Source of the DNA: Steroidobacter denitrificans
Lineage (GTDB): Bacteria; Pseudomonadota; Gammaproteobacteria; Steroidobacterales; Steroidobacteraceae
Assembly: GCF_001579945.1 (NCBI RefSeq)
Contig: NZ_CP011971.1
Span: forward strand, 894,001 to 958,000
Length of the DNA stretch: 64,000 bases
Direction of reading: 5' to 3'
The notes under the pieces were generated by a model that worked only from the letters and a program-made list of their open reading frames with translations, ran no database searches and was not told the DNA's origin. Shown here one piece after another: positions 34,208 to 43,618 of this stretch; within the stretch, counting starts at the first letter, position 1; each line of letters begins with the position of its first letter. The position numbers and the translations under genes are program-made.

Positions 34208-37053
34208 ACGATGCTGCAGGAGCCGACGCGGCGCCGGTGGCGGTGTTGAGCGGCGTCGGGCTGCGCTATGGCAGGAAGCCAGCCTTGAGCGGTATCGATT
34301 TGGAACTGCCCGGCGGCTGCATGATCGGTCTGATCGGCCCGGATGCCGTCGGCAAGTCCAGTCTGTTGTCCTTGATCGCCGGCGCCCGCGCGGTGCAGCA
34401 AGGCAGGGTGCAGGTGCTGGGCGGCGACATGGCGAACGCGCGGCATCGCCGCCGCGTCTGTGCCGAGATCGCGTATATGCCGCAAGGCCTGGGCAGGAAT
34501 CTGTATCCGACCTTGTCGGTGGAAGAGAACCTGCAGTTTTTCGGCCGTCTGTTCGGTCATGATGCGCACGAGCGCCGCCGGCGCATCGAGGCACTGACGC
34601 AGGCAACGGGACTGCACGCCTTTTTGAGTCGGCCGGTCGGCAAACTCTCCGGCGGCATGAAACAGAAGCTGGGTCTATGCTGCGCGCTCATTCATGATCC
34701 GGCTTTGCTGATTCTCGATGAACCCACCACCGGGGTCGATCCGCTTGCAAGGCGCCAGTTCTGGGATTTGATCGATCGTATCCGCCGTGAGCGTGCCGGC
34801 ATGAGTGTCCTGGTGGCGACAGCCTACATGGACGAGGCCAGCCGTTTCGACCGGCTGATCGGTATGGACGATGGCCGTATTCTCGCCATCGGTACGCCGC
34901 GCGAGCTCTATGAGCGCACCGGTACCCAGTCGCTGGAGGCGGCGTTCATCGCCCTGATGCCGGAGGCCAAGCGGCGCGGACATACACCGATCGTGACTAC
35001 GCCGCCGCCGGACGGCAGGGATCGTGATATTGCTATCGAAGCGCAGGATCTGACCATGCGCTTCGGCGATTTTGTCGCGGTCGATCAAGTCAGCTTTCGT
35101 ATTCCGCGCGGGGAGATCTTCGGTTTTCTAGGTTCCAACGGCTGCGGCAAGACCACCACCATGAAAATGTTGACGGGACTGCTGCCCGCCAGCGCCGGCC
35201 ACGCCAGGCTGTTTGGCCGCAAGGTCGATCCGCACGACATGGCTACCCGACGCCGCGTAGGCTACATGTCGCAGTCGTTCTCTCTTTACAGGGAATTGAC
35301 GGTGCAGCAGAACCTGGCGCTGCATGCAAGGCTCTTCCAGGTGCCTGCACACCGGATTCCAGCGCGCATCGAGGCGATGGCCGTGCGCTTCGGTCTGCAG
35401 AATGTACTCGGAAGCCTGCCGGGCAGCCTGCCGCTGGGCATGCGACAGCGTCTGTCGCTGGCGGTGGCGCTGGTGCATGGACCCGAACTGCTCATCCTGG
35501 ATGAGCCGACGTCCGGGGTGGATCCCGTTGCACGCGATGATTTCTGGCGTCTGCTGCTGGATTTGTCCCGCAAGGATCGGGTCACAATTTTCATCTCGAC
35601 GCATTTCATGAACGAGGGAGAGCGCTGCGATCGTATTTCGCTCATGCACGCAGGCAGGGTGCTGGTCAGCGATACGCCGGCAGCGCTGATGCGCGCGCGC
35701 GGCGCCGATACGCTGGAGCAGGCGTTCATCGCCTATCTGCAAGATGCGGGGCTGCAGCAGGATGGCGAGCGGGTTGGGCGGGCCGGGGACGAGAGCGCAT
35801 CACATGGCGCATTGTCACGGGCTGCGCCGCCGCAGGGTGATACAGCGGCGCGGAGCGCGCCACCGCCACCGCCACCGCCGATGCCGATGCCGATGCCGGC
35901 GATGGCGCCGGCGATGGGGCACCGGCATCGCTTCAGTCTTCGCCGCGCGCTGAGCTACACCCGGCGTGAGACACTCGAACTGCAACGCGATCCGGTGCGC
36001 GGCACGCTTGCCTTGGCGGGGAGCCTGTTGTTGCTGTTCATCATCGGCTTCGGCATCAACATGGATGTGGAAAAGCTGCCTTACGCCGTGCTCGATCGGG
36101 ATCAGACCGTTTTGAGCACCGACTATGCTTTGAACCTCTCCGGGTCACGCTATTTTGTCGAGCGAGCCTCGCTTGCGGATCATGCCGATATCGACCGGCG
36201 TATGCGCAATGGCGAGTTGGCTCTGGCCATCGAGATTCCCTCCGGCTTCGCGCGTGATGTACAGCGCGGCAAGCCGGTGCAGATCGGTGCCTGGGTGGAT
36301 GGCGCGATGCCCCAGCGTGCCGAGACCGTGCGCGGCTATGTGCAGGGCATGCATCAATCCTGGCTGGTCGACACGGTAAAGCGAAGGTTGGGGCAGGTAC
36401 CGGTTGCGCCGATCGACATCGAAACGCGCTTTCGCTACAACCCGGATGTGCGCAGCCTGCCGGCGATGGTGCCGGCGGTGATCCCGCTGCTGTTGCTGCT
36501 GATTCCGGCGATGCTCACGGCATTGTCGGTGGTGCGCGAAAAGGAATTGGGTTCGATCATCAATTTCTACGTCACGCCGGCCACCCGCAGCGAATTTCTG
36601 CTGGGCAAGCAGTTGCCCTATCTGGCGCTCAGCATGGTGAATTTCCTGCTGATGGTCTGGCTGGCGGTCAGCGTCTTCGGGGTGCCGATGACCGGCAGTT
36701 TTGCGACTCTGGCCCTGGCCGCACTCCTGTTCTCCGTGTTCGCCACGGGATTCGGCCTGTTGTGTTCCGTCTTCACCCGCAGCCAGATCGCGGCGATCTT
36801 CATCACCATGCTGGCAACGCTCATTCCGGCGGTCCAGTATTCGGGACTCCTCAACCCCGTTTCTTCGCTCGAAGGAGCCGGTTATCTGTTCGGTCGGGCG
36901 TTTCCCGCGACACACTTCCTGACCATCAGCCGCGGCGTATTCAGCAAGGCGCTGGGCTTCGCGCAGCTGCAATCCTCGTTCTGGCCGCTATTCATCGCCG
37001 GACCGCTGGTGCTGGGGTTGTGCATGGCGCTGCTGAAAAAGCAGGACGGCTGA
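34204..37053 (+). CDS. rbbA: RbbA-type fused ABC transporter (two ATPase domains plus permease)
   Basis: 949 residues. ATPase 1 has Walker A GPDAVGKS (45-52), signature LSGGMKQ (148-154) and Walker B LLILDEP (168-174). ATPase 2 has Walker A GSNGCGKT (310-317), a degenerate signature LPLGMRQ (409-415) and Walker B (429-435). A linker with seven prolines and PM repeats (about 553-570) leads to an ABC-2 permease with several membrane segments. This matches RbbA, known in E. coli as ribosome-associated ATPase, here with a Pro-rich linker. It ends with a TGA inside a tandem repeat, in frame with the next gene. Confidence 0.92.
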   Translation: MNDAAGADAAPVAVLSGVGLRYGRKPALSGIDLELPGGCMIGLIGPDAVGKSSLLSLIAGARAVQQGRVQVLGGDMANARHRRRVCAEIAYMPQGLGRNLYPTLSVEENLQFFGRLFGHDAHERRRRIEALTQATGLHAFLSRPVGKLSGGMKQKLGLCCALIHDPALLILDEPTTGVDPLARRQFWDLIDRIRRERAGMSVLVATAYMDEASRFDRLIGMDDGRILAIGTPRELYERTGTQSLEAAFIALMPEAKRRGHTPIVTTPPPDGRDRDIAIEAQDLTMRFGDFVAVDQVSFRIPRGEIFGFLGSNGCGKTTTMKMLTGLLPASAGHARLFGRKVDPHDMATRRRVGYMSQSFSLYRELTVQQNLALHARLFQVPAHRIPARIEAMAVRFGLQNVLGSLPGSLPLGMRQRLSLAVALVHGPELLILDEPTSGVDPVARDDFWRLLLDLSRKDRVTIFISTHFMNEGERCDRISLMHAGRVLVSDTPAALMRARGADTLEQAFIAYLQDAGLQQDGERVGRAGDESASHGALSRAAPPQGDTAARSAPPPPPPPMPMPMPAMAPAMGHRHRFSLRRALSYTRRETLELQRDPVRGTLALAGSLLLLFIIGFGINMDVEKLPYAVLDRDQTVLSTDYALNLSGSRYFVERASLADHADIDRRMRNGELALAIEIPSGFARDVQRGKPVQIGAWVDGAMPQRAETVRGYVQGMHQSWLVDTVKRRLGQVPVAPIDIETRFRYNPDVRSLPAMVPAVIPLLLLLIPAMLTALSVVREKELGSIINFYVTPATRSEFLLGKQLPYLALSMVNFLLMVWLAVSVFGVPMTGSFATLALAALLFSVFATGFGLLCSVFTRSQIAAIFITMLATLIPAVQYSGLLNPVSSLEGAGYLFGRAFPATHFLTISRGVFSKALGFAQLQSSFWPLFIAGPLVLGLCMALLKKQDG

Positions 37054-37097
37054 AAGCAGGACGACGGAAAGCAGAACGGCGGAAAGCAGAATGACGG
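37038..37097 (+). repeat. Four 15-bp tandem repeats across the rbbA/yhhJ junction
   Basis: Units at 37038-37052, 37053-37067, 37068-37082 and 37083-37097 follow AAAGCAG(G/A)A(C/T)G(G/A)C(T/G)G. The stop codon of rbbA (TGA, 37051-37053) is at the unit 1/unit 2 border; the equivalent codon at later borders is GGA. yhhJ starts 2 bp after the last unit and is in the same frame. Confidence 0.85.
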
Positions 37098-37098
37098 A

Positions 37099-38223
37099 AT
37101 GGGCAGCGTAGCCAACATCTATCGCCTGGGCGTCAAGGAGCTGTGGGGCCTGCGGCGCGAGCCGATGATGCTGGTGCTGATCGTCTACAGTTTCACGATC
37201 GCCGTCTATACCGCCGCCACCGCCTTGCCGGAAACGCTGCACAAGGCACCTATCGCCATCGTCGATGAAGACCGCTCCCCGTTGTCGACGCGCATCGTAT
37301 CGGCCTTCTATCTGCCGCACTTCACCGAGCCGGCCATGATTTCGCTCGCCGCGGTCGATTCGGGGATGGATGCCGGCGATTTCACCTTTGCGCTGAACAT
37401 TCCGGCGAATTTCCAGCGCGATGTGCTGGCCGGCCGGCAGCCGGCGCTGCAGCTCAATGTCGATGCCACCCGCATGAGCCAGGCGTTCGCCGGCAGCGGC
37501 TACGTGCAGCAGATCGTCATGGGCGAGGTTACGGAATTCGTCCAGCGCGTTCGTGGCACGGCCGATCCGCCGATCGATCTGGCGCTGCGCATGCGCTTCA
37601 ATCCCTCACTCGATCAGTCCTGGTTCGGCAGCGTCATGGAACTGGTCAACCTGGTCACCATGCTGTCGATCGTGCTGACCGGCGCGGCGCTGATCCGGGA
37701 ACGCGAGCATGGCACCATCGAACACCTGCTGGTGATGCCGATCACGCCCATGCAGATCATGATGTCGAAGATCTGGTCGATGGGGCTGGTGGTGCTGGCG
37801 GCAACCGTGCTATCGCTGATATTTGTCGTCGAAGGCGTATTGCGTGTACCCATCGAAGGTTCGCGGCTGCTGTTTCTGCTGCTGGTGCTGCTGCATCTGT
37901 TCTCGACCACCTCCATGGGCATATTCATGGCGACTCTGGCACGCAGCATGCCGCAGTTCGGTCTGTTGCTCATGCTGACGCTGATGCCGCTGCAGATGCT
38001 CTCCGGCGGGGCGACTCCGCGTGAGAGCATGCCGGAAGCGGTACAGATTCTGATGCTGGCCGCACCGACCACCCATTTCGTCGCTGCCAGCCAGGCGATC
38101 TTGTATCGTGGCGCAGGGTTCGGCGTCGTCTGGCCGCAGCTGTCGGCCATCATTCTTATCGGCGCATTGTTTTTCAGCATTGCGCTACGACGCTTTCGCA
38201 AGACGCTGGCGCAGATGGCGTGA
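37099..38223 (+). CDS. yhhJ: ABC-2 type permease (YhhJ-like)
   Basis: 374 residues. One N-terminal membrane segment (MMLVLIVYSFTIAVYTAA), a large periplasmic domain (about 45-190), then five to six membrane segments, with GAALIREREHGTIEHLLVMP typical of ABC-2 permeases. With the upstream adaptor and ATPase it completes a YhiI-RbbA-YhhJ exporter. ATG 37099 has only a weak ribosome-binding site, so translation may depend on coupling to, or readthrough from, rbbA. Confidence 0.88.
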   Translation: MGSVANIYRLGVKELWGLRREPMMLVLIVYSFTIAVYTAATALPETLHKAPIAIVDEDRSPLSTRIVSAFYLPHFTEPAMISLAAVDSGMDAGDFTFALNIPANFQRDVLAGRQPALQLNVDATRMSQAFAGSGYVQQIVMGEVTEFVQRVRGTADPPIDLALRMRFNPSLDQSWFGSVMELVNLVTMLSIVLTGAALIREREHGTIEHLLVMPITPMQIMMSKIWSMGLVVLAATVLSLIFVVEGVLRVPIEGSRLLFLLLVLLHLFSTTSMGIFMATLARSMPQFGLLLMLTLMPLQMLSGGATPRESMPEAVQILMLAAPTTHFVAASQAILYRGAGFGVVWPQLSAIILIGALFFSIALRRFRKTLAQMA

Positions 38224-38232
38224 CGGCGGGAT

Positions 38233-38276
38233 AGCGGCACCGCGAGACAGCGGCACCGCGGCACCGCGGCACCGCG
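38233..38276. repeat. GGCACCGCG short tandem repeats
   Basis: Four copies of GGCACCGCG begin at 38236, 38252, 38260 and 38268, the last three with 8-bp period and one-base overlap. Located just after the yhhJ stop. No function evident. Confidence 0.6.
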
Positions 38277-38345
38277 ATACAAGACAAGCAAGCACTGGAA
38301 GCGTCTATCGGGGCCATTTCTCCAAGAATACCTAGGTTATCGGGG

Positions 38346-38376
38346 TTGAAGTTCTGCTCTCATCCGGTCTAATAAT
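38346..38376 (+). promoter_or_regulatory. Putative sigma-70 promoter for the ECF sigma gene
   Basis: TTGAAG (38346-38351), an 18-bp spacer and TAATAAT (38370-38376) lie about 48 bp before the ATG of the sigma factor, in a locally A/T-rich stretch. The start codon itself has GGAGGG upstream. Confidence 0.4.
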
Positions 38377-38423
38377 CCTAAAACAGAATTAATCCAGAGG
38401 AAGAGGTCTGGAGGGATATATCG

Positions 38424-38999
38424 ATGCCGGATACACGGGTAGGAATGGCGCGATCCGCAATTCGATCCAGGACGATTCGCGACGGGCGGCTGGCGTCATG
38501 GTTCGTCGAATGGCGGGTGCCCATCCGCAAATGGCTGTCGAGCCGTTCGTCCGTACCCGCTGCGGACCTGGACGATGTGGCTCAGGAAGTATTTCTGCGC
38601 CTGCTGCGCTACAGCGACGACATTGTGATCGACAATCCGCAGGGCTATCTGTTTCGCGTGGCCGCCAATGTCGCCAGTGAATGGCGCGAACGGGCGCGTC
38701 TGCGCTGTCCGCACGATCAAAACTGGCTGCACGATCTATCGATCGAGCCTGCCAACGAACCGGAGAATGCCGTGGCCCGCGCCGTCCTGGGGCAGCATGT
38801 TCGGGCAGCGATCGATCGGCTGCCGCCGCGCCAGCGTACGGCCTTGCTGCTGCACGTCAACGATGGATTGACCTACATGCAGATCGCCGAGCGGCTTGGA
38901 TTGTCCTACCGTGCCGTGATGCGGGATCTGACTCGCGCCTACAGCCGGCTGCGGCTGCAATTGAACGCCGAAGATCCGGGTGGCCCGAACCGCTGCTGA
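38424..38999 (+). CDS. ECF-type RNA polymerase sigma factor (FecI-like)
   Basis: 191 residues. Region 2 has DLDDVAQEVFLRLLRYSD and NPQGYLFRVAANVASEWRERAR, region 4 has IDRLPPRQRTALLLHVNDGLTYMQIAERLGLSYRAVMRDL with the -35-binding helix-turn-helix. Length and style fit iron-starvation (FecI) sigma factors, which are controlled by a FecR membrane protein. The next gene encodes only the cytosolic start of such a FecR. No receptor gene follows, so the inducing signal is unclear. Confidence 0.9.
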   Translation: MPDTRVGMARSAIRSRTIRDGRLASWFVEWRVPIRKWLSSRSSVPAADLDDVAQEVFLRLLRYSDDIVIDNPQGYLFRVAANVASEWRERARLRCPHDQNWLHDLSIEPANEPENAVARAVLGQHVRAAIDRLPPRQRTALLLHVNDGLTYMQIAERLGLSYRAVMRDLTRAYSRLRLQLNAEDPGGPNRC

Positions 39000-39009
39000 G
39001 GGTGTTGCT

Positions 39010-39243
39010 ATGACGAGGCAACTCGATCGAATCAGGATTTCACTGACGAGCCGGGAAGCCGCCGAATGGTTCATCCGTCTCAAGGACACTGCGCCCAGCC
39101 GTGCCGACCATCGCGAATATCTGCACTGGTTGAAGGCCTCGCCCAGCCACATGGCGGAGGCGTTGCATATCGGACGAATGTATGGACTCCTGCGCCGCGC
39201 GCAGTCCGTTTCGAGCGATGCGCCGCAGCAGGCCGGCTCTTGA
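39010..39243 (+). CDS. Minimal FecR-like sigma regulator (DUF4880 domain only)
   Basis: 77 residues from ATG 39010 behind GAGGGT. AAEWFIRLKD...REYLHWLKASPSHMAEAL is the N-terminal DUF4880 motif of FecR/PupR anti-sigma proteins that binds FecI-type sigma factors. There is no membrane segment and no periplasmic domain; full FecR proteins are about 320 residues. The following 190 bp contain no continuation in any frame that I can recognise. Either a truncated remnant or a stand-alone sigma-binding protein. Confidence 0.75.
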   Translation: MTRQLDRIRISLTSREAAEWFIRLKDTAPSRADHREYLHWLKASPSHMAEALHIGRMYGLLRRAQSVSSDAPQQAGS

Positions 39244-39434
39244 CCCCAGTGCTTCCGCGGATGCTCCCGCAGGTACTCAAAAAGCCTTCGAACACGTAAG
39301 CTTCGTGCCTTTCGCGCCTCGTCAGGCCACGGTACCTATCCGGCGCCGTGGGCCGGCGCCGCGCCGGCCCGGCCGGTGGATGGCCGCATCCGAGGCGTTT
39401 CCCTCGCATCGGCGAGGATTTGCAGGAGCTGACG

Positions 39435-40655
39435 ATGAGCTTCGATCTGGTGGCAACGGTGGCGCTTTCCGGGGGGCTGCTGTTCGTGGGTTACGGCATG
39501 CAGCGCCTGATTCCTTGGCTGGCGCGCTTGAATATTCCTGCTCCCGTGATCGGCGGCTTGATCGCATCCGTTGCGGTGTTGTTTGCGCGTATATATGGGC
39601 TGCCGGTGCCGATGTTCGACACGACATTGCAGCGGCCCTTGCTCGTGGCCTTTTTCACGACCATCGGCTTTTCCGCCAGCGTGGCGCTGCTGCGGGTGGG
39701 AGGGCCGCAGGTGGCCTTGTTGCTGGTGATCGTCACGGTGTTTGCGATCCTGCAAAATTTGATGGGCATGGGAATCGCGATCGCCTTCGGGCAGGATCCC
39801 TTGTTTGGCGTATTGACCGGCTCGGTGACCTTGATGGGTGGTCCGGCCACCGGATTGGCTTTCGCGCCCTTGTTCGAAGCGGCAGGAGTGGAGGGCGCGG
39901 CATCGATCGCGATCGCCGCCGCCATGGCAGGCATCGTCATCGGCGGGTTGGTCGGCGGGCCGGTGGCCACCTTCCTGATCGAACGCCATCGATTGCGTGG
40001 GCCGCGCGCCGCGGGGAATGCGCCTGTCGAGGCCGCTGCCATGCAGGTGCGGATCGATCCGCAGCCGGCGCTGCAGCCGGAGGATGATGCCGCGCGGGCA
40101 TATGTAGCGCTCAAGACGGTGGTGATCGTCTTGATGGCGATGTGGTCAGGCTCATGGATCAGCGCAGCGATCAACTCGACAGGGGTGACCTTGCCGGAGT
40201 ACATCGGGGCGATGCTGGCGGCCGCATTGATACGGAATTTCGATGACCGGACCGGCTGGATCGGTCTGCCTCACGCAGCTGTGGATCTGTTGGGCGCCGT
40301 TGCCTTGTCGCTGTTCCTGGTCATGGCCTTGATGACTCTGGATCTTACTCAGTTGGCAGGTCTCGCCTTGCCCTTGATCGTGATTCTGACGGCGCAACTG
40401 GCACTGGTGGCGGCATTGAGCATCTGGCCGATTTTTCAGCTGCTGGGCCGCGATTACGATGCGGCCGTGACCACCGGCGGCACGATCGGTTTTGCATTGG
40501 GCACGACTGCCAATGCCATGGCAGTCATGCGTACCCTGGTGGAGCGGTTCGGTGCTTCACCACGCGCCTTTCTGGTCGCACCGCTGGTGGGGGCATTCTT
40601 TATCGATTTCACCAATGCGCTGGTGATCACCGGCTTTCTGAATCTTTTCGGCTGA
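39435..40655 (+). CDS. gltS: Sodium/glutamate symporter
   Basis: 406 residues from ATG 39435 (AGGAG at 39425); an upstream in-frame ATG gives an improbable Arg/Pro-rich extension. GltS features: GYGMQRLIPWL, IPAPVIGGLI, FFTTIGFSASV, GSVTLMGGPATGLAFAP in the first half and the inverted-repeat counterpart TTGGTIGFALGTTANAMA in the second, with about ten membrane segments. It imports glutamate with sodium. Confidence 0.92.
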   Translation: MSFDLVATVALSGGLLFVGYGMQRLIPWLARLNIPAPVIGGLIASVAVLFARIYGLPVPMFDTTLQRPLLVAFFTTIGFSASVALLRVGGPQVALLLVIVTVFAILQNLMGMGIAIAFGQDPLFGVLTGSVTLMGGPATGLAFAPLFEAAGVEGAASIAIAAAMAGIVIGGLVGGPVATFLIERHRLRGPRAAGNAPVEAAAMQVRIDPQPALQPEDDAARAYVALKTVVIVLMAMWSGSWISAAINSTGVTLPEYIGAMLAAALIRNFDDRTGWIGLPHAAVDLLGAVALSLFLVMALMTLDLTQLAGLALPLIVILTAQLALVAALSIWPIFQLLGRDYDAAVTTGGTIGFALGTTANAMAVMRTLVERFGASPRAFLVAPLVGAFFIDFTNALVITGFLNLFG

Positions 40656-40674
40656 TTCGTGCTGCCGGGCTCTA

Positions 40675-41586
40675 CTATGATCCCCCGTAGGTTACCCGCG
40701 GGGCCAGGCTGCGCAGCACGGCCGGGAGCTCGTGTTCGGGAGAGATACCTTCGCCGGGAATATCCGGGTACTCGGGATCCCAGGGCATGATGACCGTCCG
40801 GGTGCCGGGGAGGATCTTCGGCATCATGGGGATGACGTTGCGCCGCGCCTCGGCGGACAGCAGGGCCGACAAGGTTGTATGTTCCTGCAGAGCCGCGATC
40901 AGTTCGATCGTGGTGCACAGGGTCGGCGTTGCGATCGGCAGCGTCCCTGCGGTTTTGGCGGCGACGAGTGCCGCGGGGCGCATCCATGCCTGCTCCACCG
41001 TCTCGACATCGTCGATCATGGAGGTTTGTCCCGGGGGTACCGCCGCGAGGAAAAAACGGGTATCGAAGCGTTTGGGAGCGAGTGAGGGCGTGATCCAATG
41101 CGCCCAGTAGATCAGCCGGTCGACCTCCAGGAACAACGATTCCTCCTTCAGCAGGCTGGCGAAGCATTCCGGTTGTGCGGCGATGGTGCGCCGGCTGGCT
41201 TGCAGCCGGGCCGTCTGCGCCTGGCTGCAGGGGACGCCGTCCGCCGTGGAGGCCAGCAGCACACCGCTTTCCTCGAAGGTTTCACGGCAGGCGGCAACGG
41301 ACAGTCCCAGGCATTGCTCACGAAGCAGAGGCTCGCCGTACGGGCTGGCAAGACGGGCACAGGCTGCCTGAGAGGCAGGTGGAATACGCTGCAGTGTCGG
41401 GGGCGAAAAATCCGTTGTGGACAAGGCGCCGCCGGGAAAAACCCAGAGGCCGCCCAGGAATGCAAGTTTCTGGTGCCGGCGGGTCAGCAGGACTTCCACG
41501 CCTTCGGGCCCGTCACGCAGCAGCAGCACCGTCGCGGCATGTCGTAGCACGGGAGCTTGGGGTCGAGAGTCGATTGAAGTGTTCAC
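40675..41586 (-). CDS. NUDIX hydrolase (NUDT19-like)
   Basis: 303 residues. The Nudix box is split by a long insert: GGLWVFPGGAL, then AACRETFEESGVLL with the RETFEE catalytic core. This arrangement and length match NUDT19/RP2p-type CoA diphosphatases. It likely hydrolyses CoA or acyl-CoA, which would suit a cell with an active acyl-CoA metabolism. Converges on gltS with a 19-bp gap. Confidence 0.85.
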   Translation of the reverse strand: MNTSIDSRPQAPVLRHAATVLLLRDGPEGVEVLLTRRHQKLAFLGGLWVFPGGALSTTDFSPPTLQRIPPASQAACARLASPYGEPLLREQCLGLSVAACRETFEESGVLLASTADGVPCSQAQTARLQASRRTIAAQPECFASLLKEESLFLEVDRLIYWAHWITPSLAPKRFDTRFFLAAVPPGQTSMIDDVETVEQAWMRPAALVAAKTAGTLPIATPTLCTTIELIAALQEHTTLSALLSAEARRNVIPMMPKILPGTRTVIMPWDPEYPDIPGEGISPEHELPAVLRSLAPRVTYGGS

Positions 41587-41773
41587 AAGGCTATTCTTAC
41601 ATGAAATACAGCCGTCGAATCACGCCGGTTCACGCCGTTACAGGCGGATGCATGCCTGGCTCGAGGCCGCTCCACGGTAATCGGCCGGCCTCGCGCGCCA
41701 CACGGAACCGATCGTGACGGGGAATCCGAAAAGGTTAAACTAGCCGTCCGATTCATCGCCGGCACGCACTCCC

Positions 41774-42421
41774 ATGCCACACGAAGATCCGAGCCTCGAG
41801 ACACTGCTCGAGCGCAACCGTTCATGGGCTCGCAACGTCAAGCAACAGGATCCCGGATTCTTCGAGCGTCTCGCCCGGCAGCAGGCGCCGCACTATCTAT
41901 GGATCGGCTGCGCCGACAGCCGCGTGCCGGCCAACCAGATCATGGGCCTGTCTCCGGGGGAGATATTCGTCCATCGCAATGTCGCGAACATCGTGGTGCA
42001 CAGCGACCTGAATTGTTTGTCGGTCATCCAGTATGCGCTGGAGGTGCTGAGAGTTCGTCACATCATCGTATGCGGTCACTATGGCTGCGGCGGCGTGCGC
42101 GCCGCGCTGCATGACAGGCGTTCGGGCCTCATCGACAACTGGCTGCGCCATGTCCAGGATGTGCGTAATCGTAATCGTGATGAATTACGGGAATTGAAGG
42201 ATGATCATCTTCGCCTGACGCGGCTTTGCGAGTTGAACGCGTTGGCACAGGCGATCAATGTGGCGGAGACCACCTTGCTGCAGGACGCCTGGAGCCGTGA
42301 GCAGCCGGTCTCGATTCATGCGCTGGTCTATGGCCTCGAGGACGGCATCCTGCACAAGCTCGGCACCAGCCTCACGGATGAGGAATCCCTGCAGCGCCGC
42401 AAGCGCGAGTTGGGGTGGTAG
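41774..42421 (+). CDS. can: Beta-class carbonic anhydrase
   Basis: 215 residues. C46, H102 and C105 ligate zinc, and D48-R50 of CADSRVPANQI is the catalytic dyad; HRNVANIV and GHYGCGG are family motifs. It interconverts CO2 and bicarbonate in the cytosol, and could supply bicarbonate for the ketone carboxylase or other carboxylases. Confidence 0.95.
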   Translation: MPHEDPSLETLLERNRSWARNVKQQDPGFFERLARQQAPHYLWIGCADSRVPANQIMGLSPGEIFVHRNVANIVVHSDLNCLSVIQYALEVLRVRHIIVCGHYGCGGVRAALHDRRSGLIDNWLRHVQDVRNRNRDELRELKDDHLRLTRLCELNALAQAINVAETTLLQDAWSREQPVSIHALVYGLEDGILHKLGTSLTDEESLQRRKRELGW

Positions 42422-42460
42422 CGGACGCAGGGTTGCCGATGGGCGCTCGGAACCAGACGC

Positions 42461-43009
42461 TCAAAACAGTTCGATGTCGTGCTGCGGTTCGGCCGGTGCA
42501 GCCGAATCGACGCTATCCTCGATCAAGCGCCTGAAGATCTGCTGCTCTTCTTCGGTGCGATACAGTTGCCGCAGGCTGATCAGCAATTGATCCCATTGCT
42601 TGCGTTGAGAACGTTGCGTGCGATCGCAGGTGAAGGCCGCGAGGCGCAACAGGCTGTGACGCACGTGATCGAGGCGTTGCGTGAGCTTGTCGTGGAATTG
42701 CAGGGCGATGACGGCCGAGTTCATCTGGCTGCGAATCGCGTCGAATTGTCGATTCAAGTTGCCGATGCCCTGCAGATGCAGCGTGTCCTGCAGTTCGCCG
42801 GCCGAGGCACGCATGCTGCGCGAAGTTTCCGATACGGCATTGAAGGCCTGCAGCAGCGTATCGATGGCTGTTTCGGCATCATGCATGGCGGCGCCGATTT
42901 GAGCCTCGCACAATTCGAGCAGGCGTACGATCTGCTGTTCCGGCGACCAGTCGTCAGTCCGGACTCTCGTCTCCAGCGAGGAGGGTAGGCCGAGTTCCGA
43001 TGTATTCAT
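42461..43009 (-). CDS. CheZ-like CheY phosphatase candidate
   Basis: 182 residues, predicted almost wholly helical. LQFHDKLTQRL has D107 and Q111 in the D-x3-Q arrangement of the CheZ active site (FQDLTGQVI in E. coli). The C-terminus ends in an acidic-hydrophobic DIELF, reminiscent of the CheY-binding tail of CheZ. It is 55 bp downstream of a CheY gene on the same strand. Overall similarity is weak, so the call rests on motif plus context. Confidence 0.6.
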   Translation of the reverse strand: MNTSELGLPSSLETRVRTDDWSPEQQIVRLLELCEAQIGAAMHDAETAIDTLLQAFNAVSETSRSMRASAGELQDTLHLQGIGNLNRQFDAIRSQMNSAVIALQFHDKLTQRLDHVRHSLLRLAAFTCDRTQRSQRKQWDQLLISLRQLYRTEEEQQIFRRLIEDSVDSAAPAEPQHDIELF

Positions 43010-43064
43010 CTTGGGAGCTTCCGTATCGATGACTTGCGCAGCCGCGGTGCGGGCGGACCGCGGC

Positions 43065-43451
43065 CTACAGCACCCGTTCGATCGTTTTGAGCAGCTGAGC
43101 CGGATTGAACGGCTTGACGATCCAGCCGGTCGCTCCCGCCTGCTTGCCGCGCTGCCGAGTCTCCTGCCCGGACTCGGTGGTGAGCACCAGCATGGGAGTG
43201 AACTTGTAATTGTCGAGCGCGCGCAATTCGCGCACCAGGGTGATGCCGTCCATGCGCGGCATGTTTACATCGGTGAGCACGAGGTCGGCACCGGCGTGCC
43301 GGGCGTAAGCAAGAGCATCGACACCGTCGGCGGCCTGCACGACGGTGTAGCCGGCGCCTTCCAACGTGTATTTGACCATCTGGCGCATCGAGGCCGAGTC
43401 ATCGACGGCGAGAATCGTACGGTGGGGGAGAGGGCGGTTCGCCGCTGACAT
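43065..43451 (-). CDS. CheY-like response regulator
   Basis: 128 residues, a single receiver domain. D17/D18 bind Mg, D61 in DLVLTDVNMPRMDG is the phosphorylation site, T91/T92 and K113 complete the switch. No output domain. Sequence style is that of chemotaxis CheY. No kinase or receptor gene is nearby; the next gene encodes a CheZ-like protein, so the two probably form a phosphorylation/dephosphorylation pair. Confidence 0.92.
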   Translation of the reverse strand: MSAANRPLPHRTILAVDDSASMRQMVKYTLEGAGYTVVQAADGVDALAYARHAGADLVLTDVNMPRMDGITLVRELRALDNYKFTPMLVLTTESGQETRQRGKQAGATGWIVKPFNPAQLLKTIERVL

Positions 43452-43618
43452 GCATCACGCTCCTTCCACGCAGACGGTCGAACCGGTGGATGCCGGATGC
43501 ATCACGGGGGAGCCGGTAGCGACCGCGGTGGGCAGTTCTTGTAACGGCGTGCCGCAGATGGAATTGAGCCTGCCGCCCTCATGGCCGGGCAAATACGGGG
43601 AATCCCCTAACGGTGTCG

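Noticed and set aside
39244-39434. Search for the rest of a FecR gene as a frameshifted continuation
   Set aside because: None of the three forward frames contains a membrane segment or FecR-like beta motifs after the 77-residue domain.
41587-41773. Possible small gene or operator before the carbonic anhydrase
   Set aside because: Only short frames without ribosome-binding sites and no clear dyad were found in this 187-bp gap.
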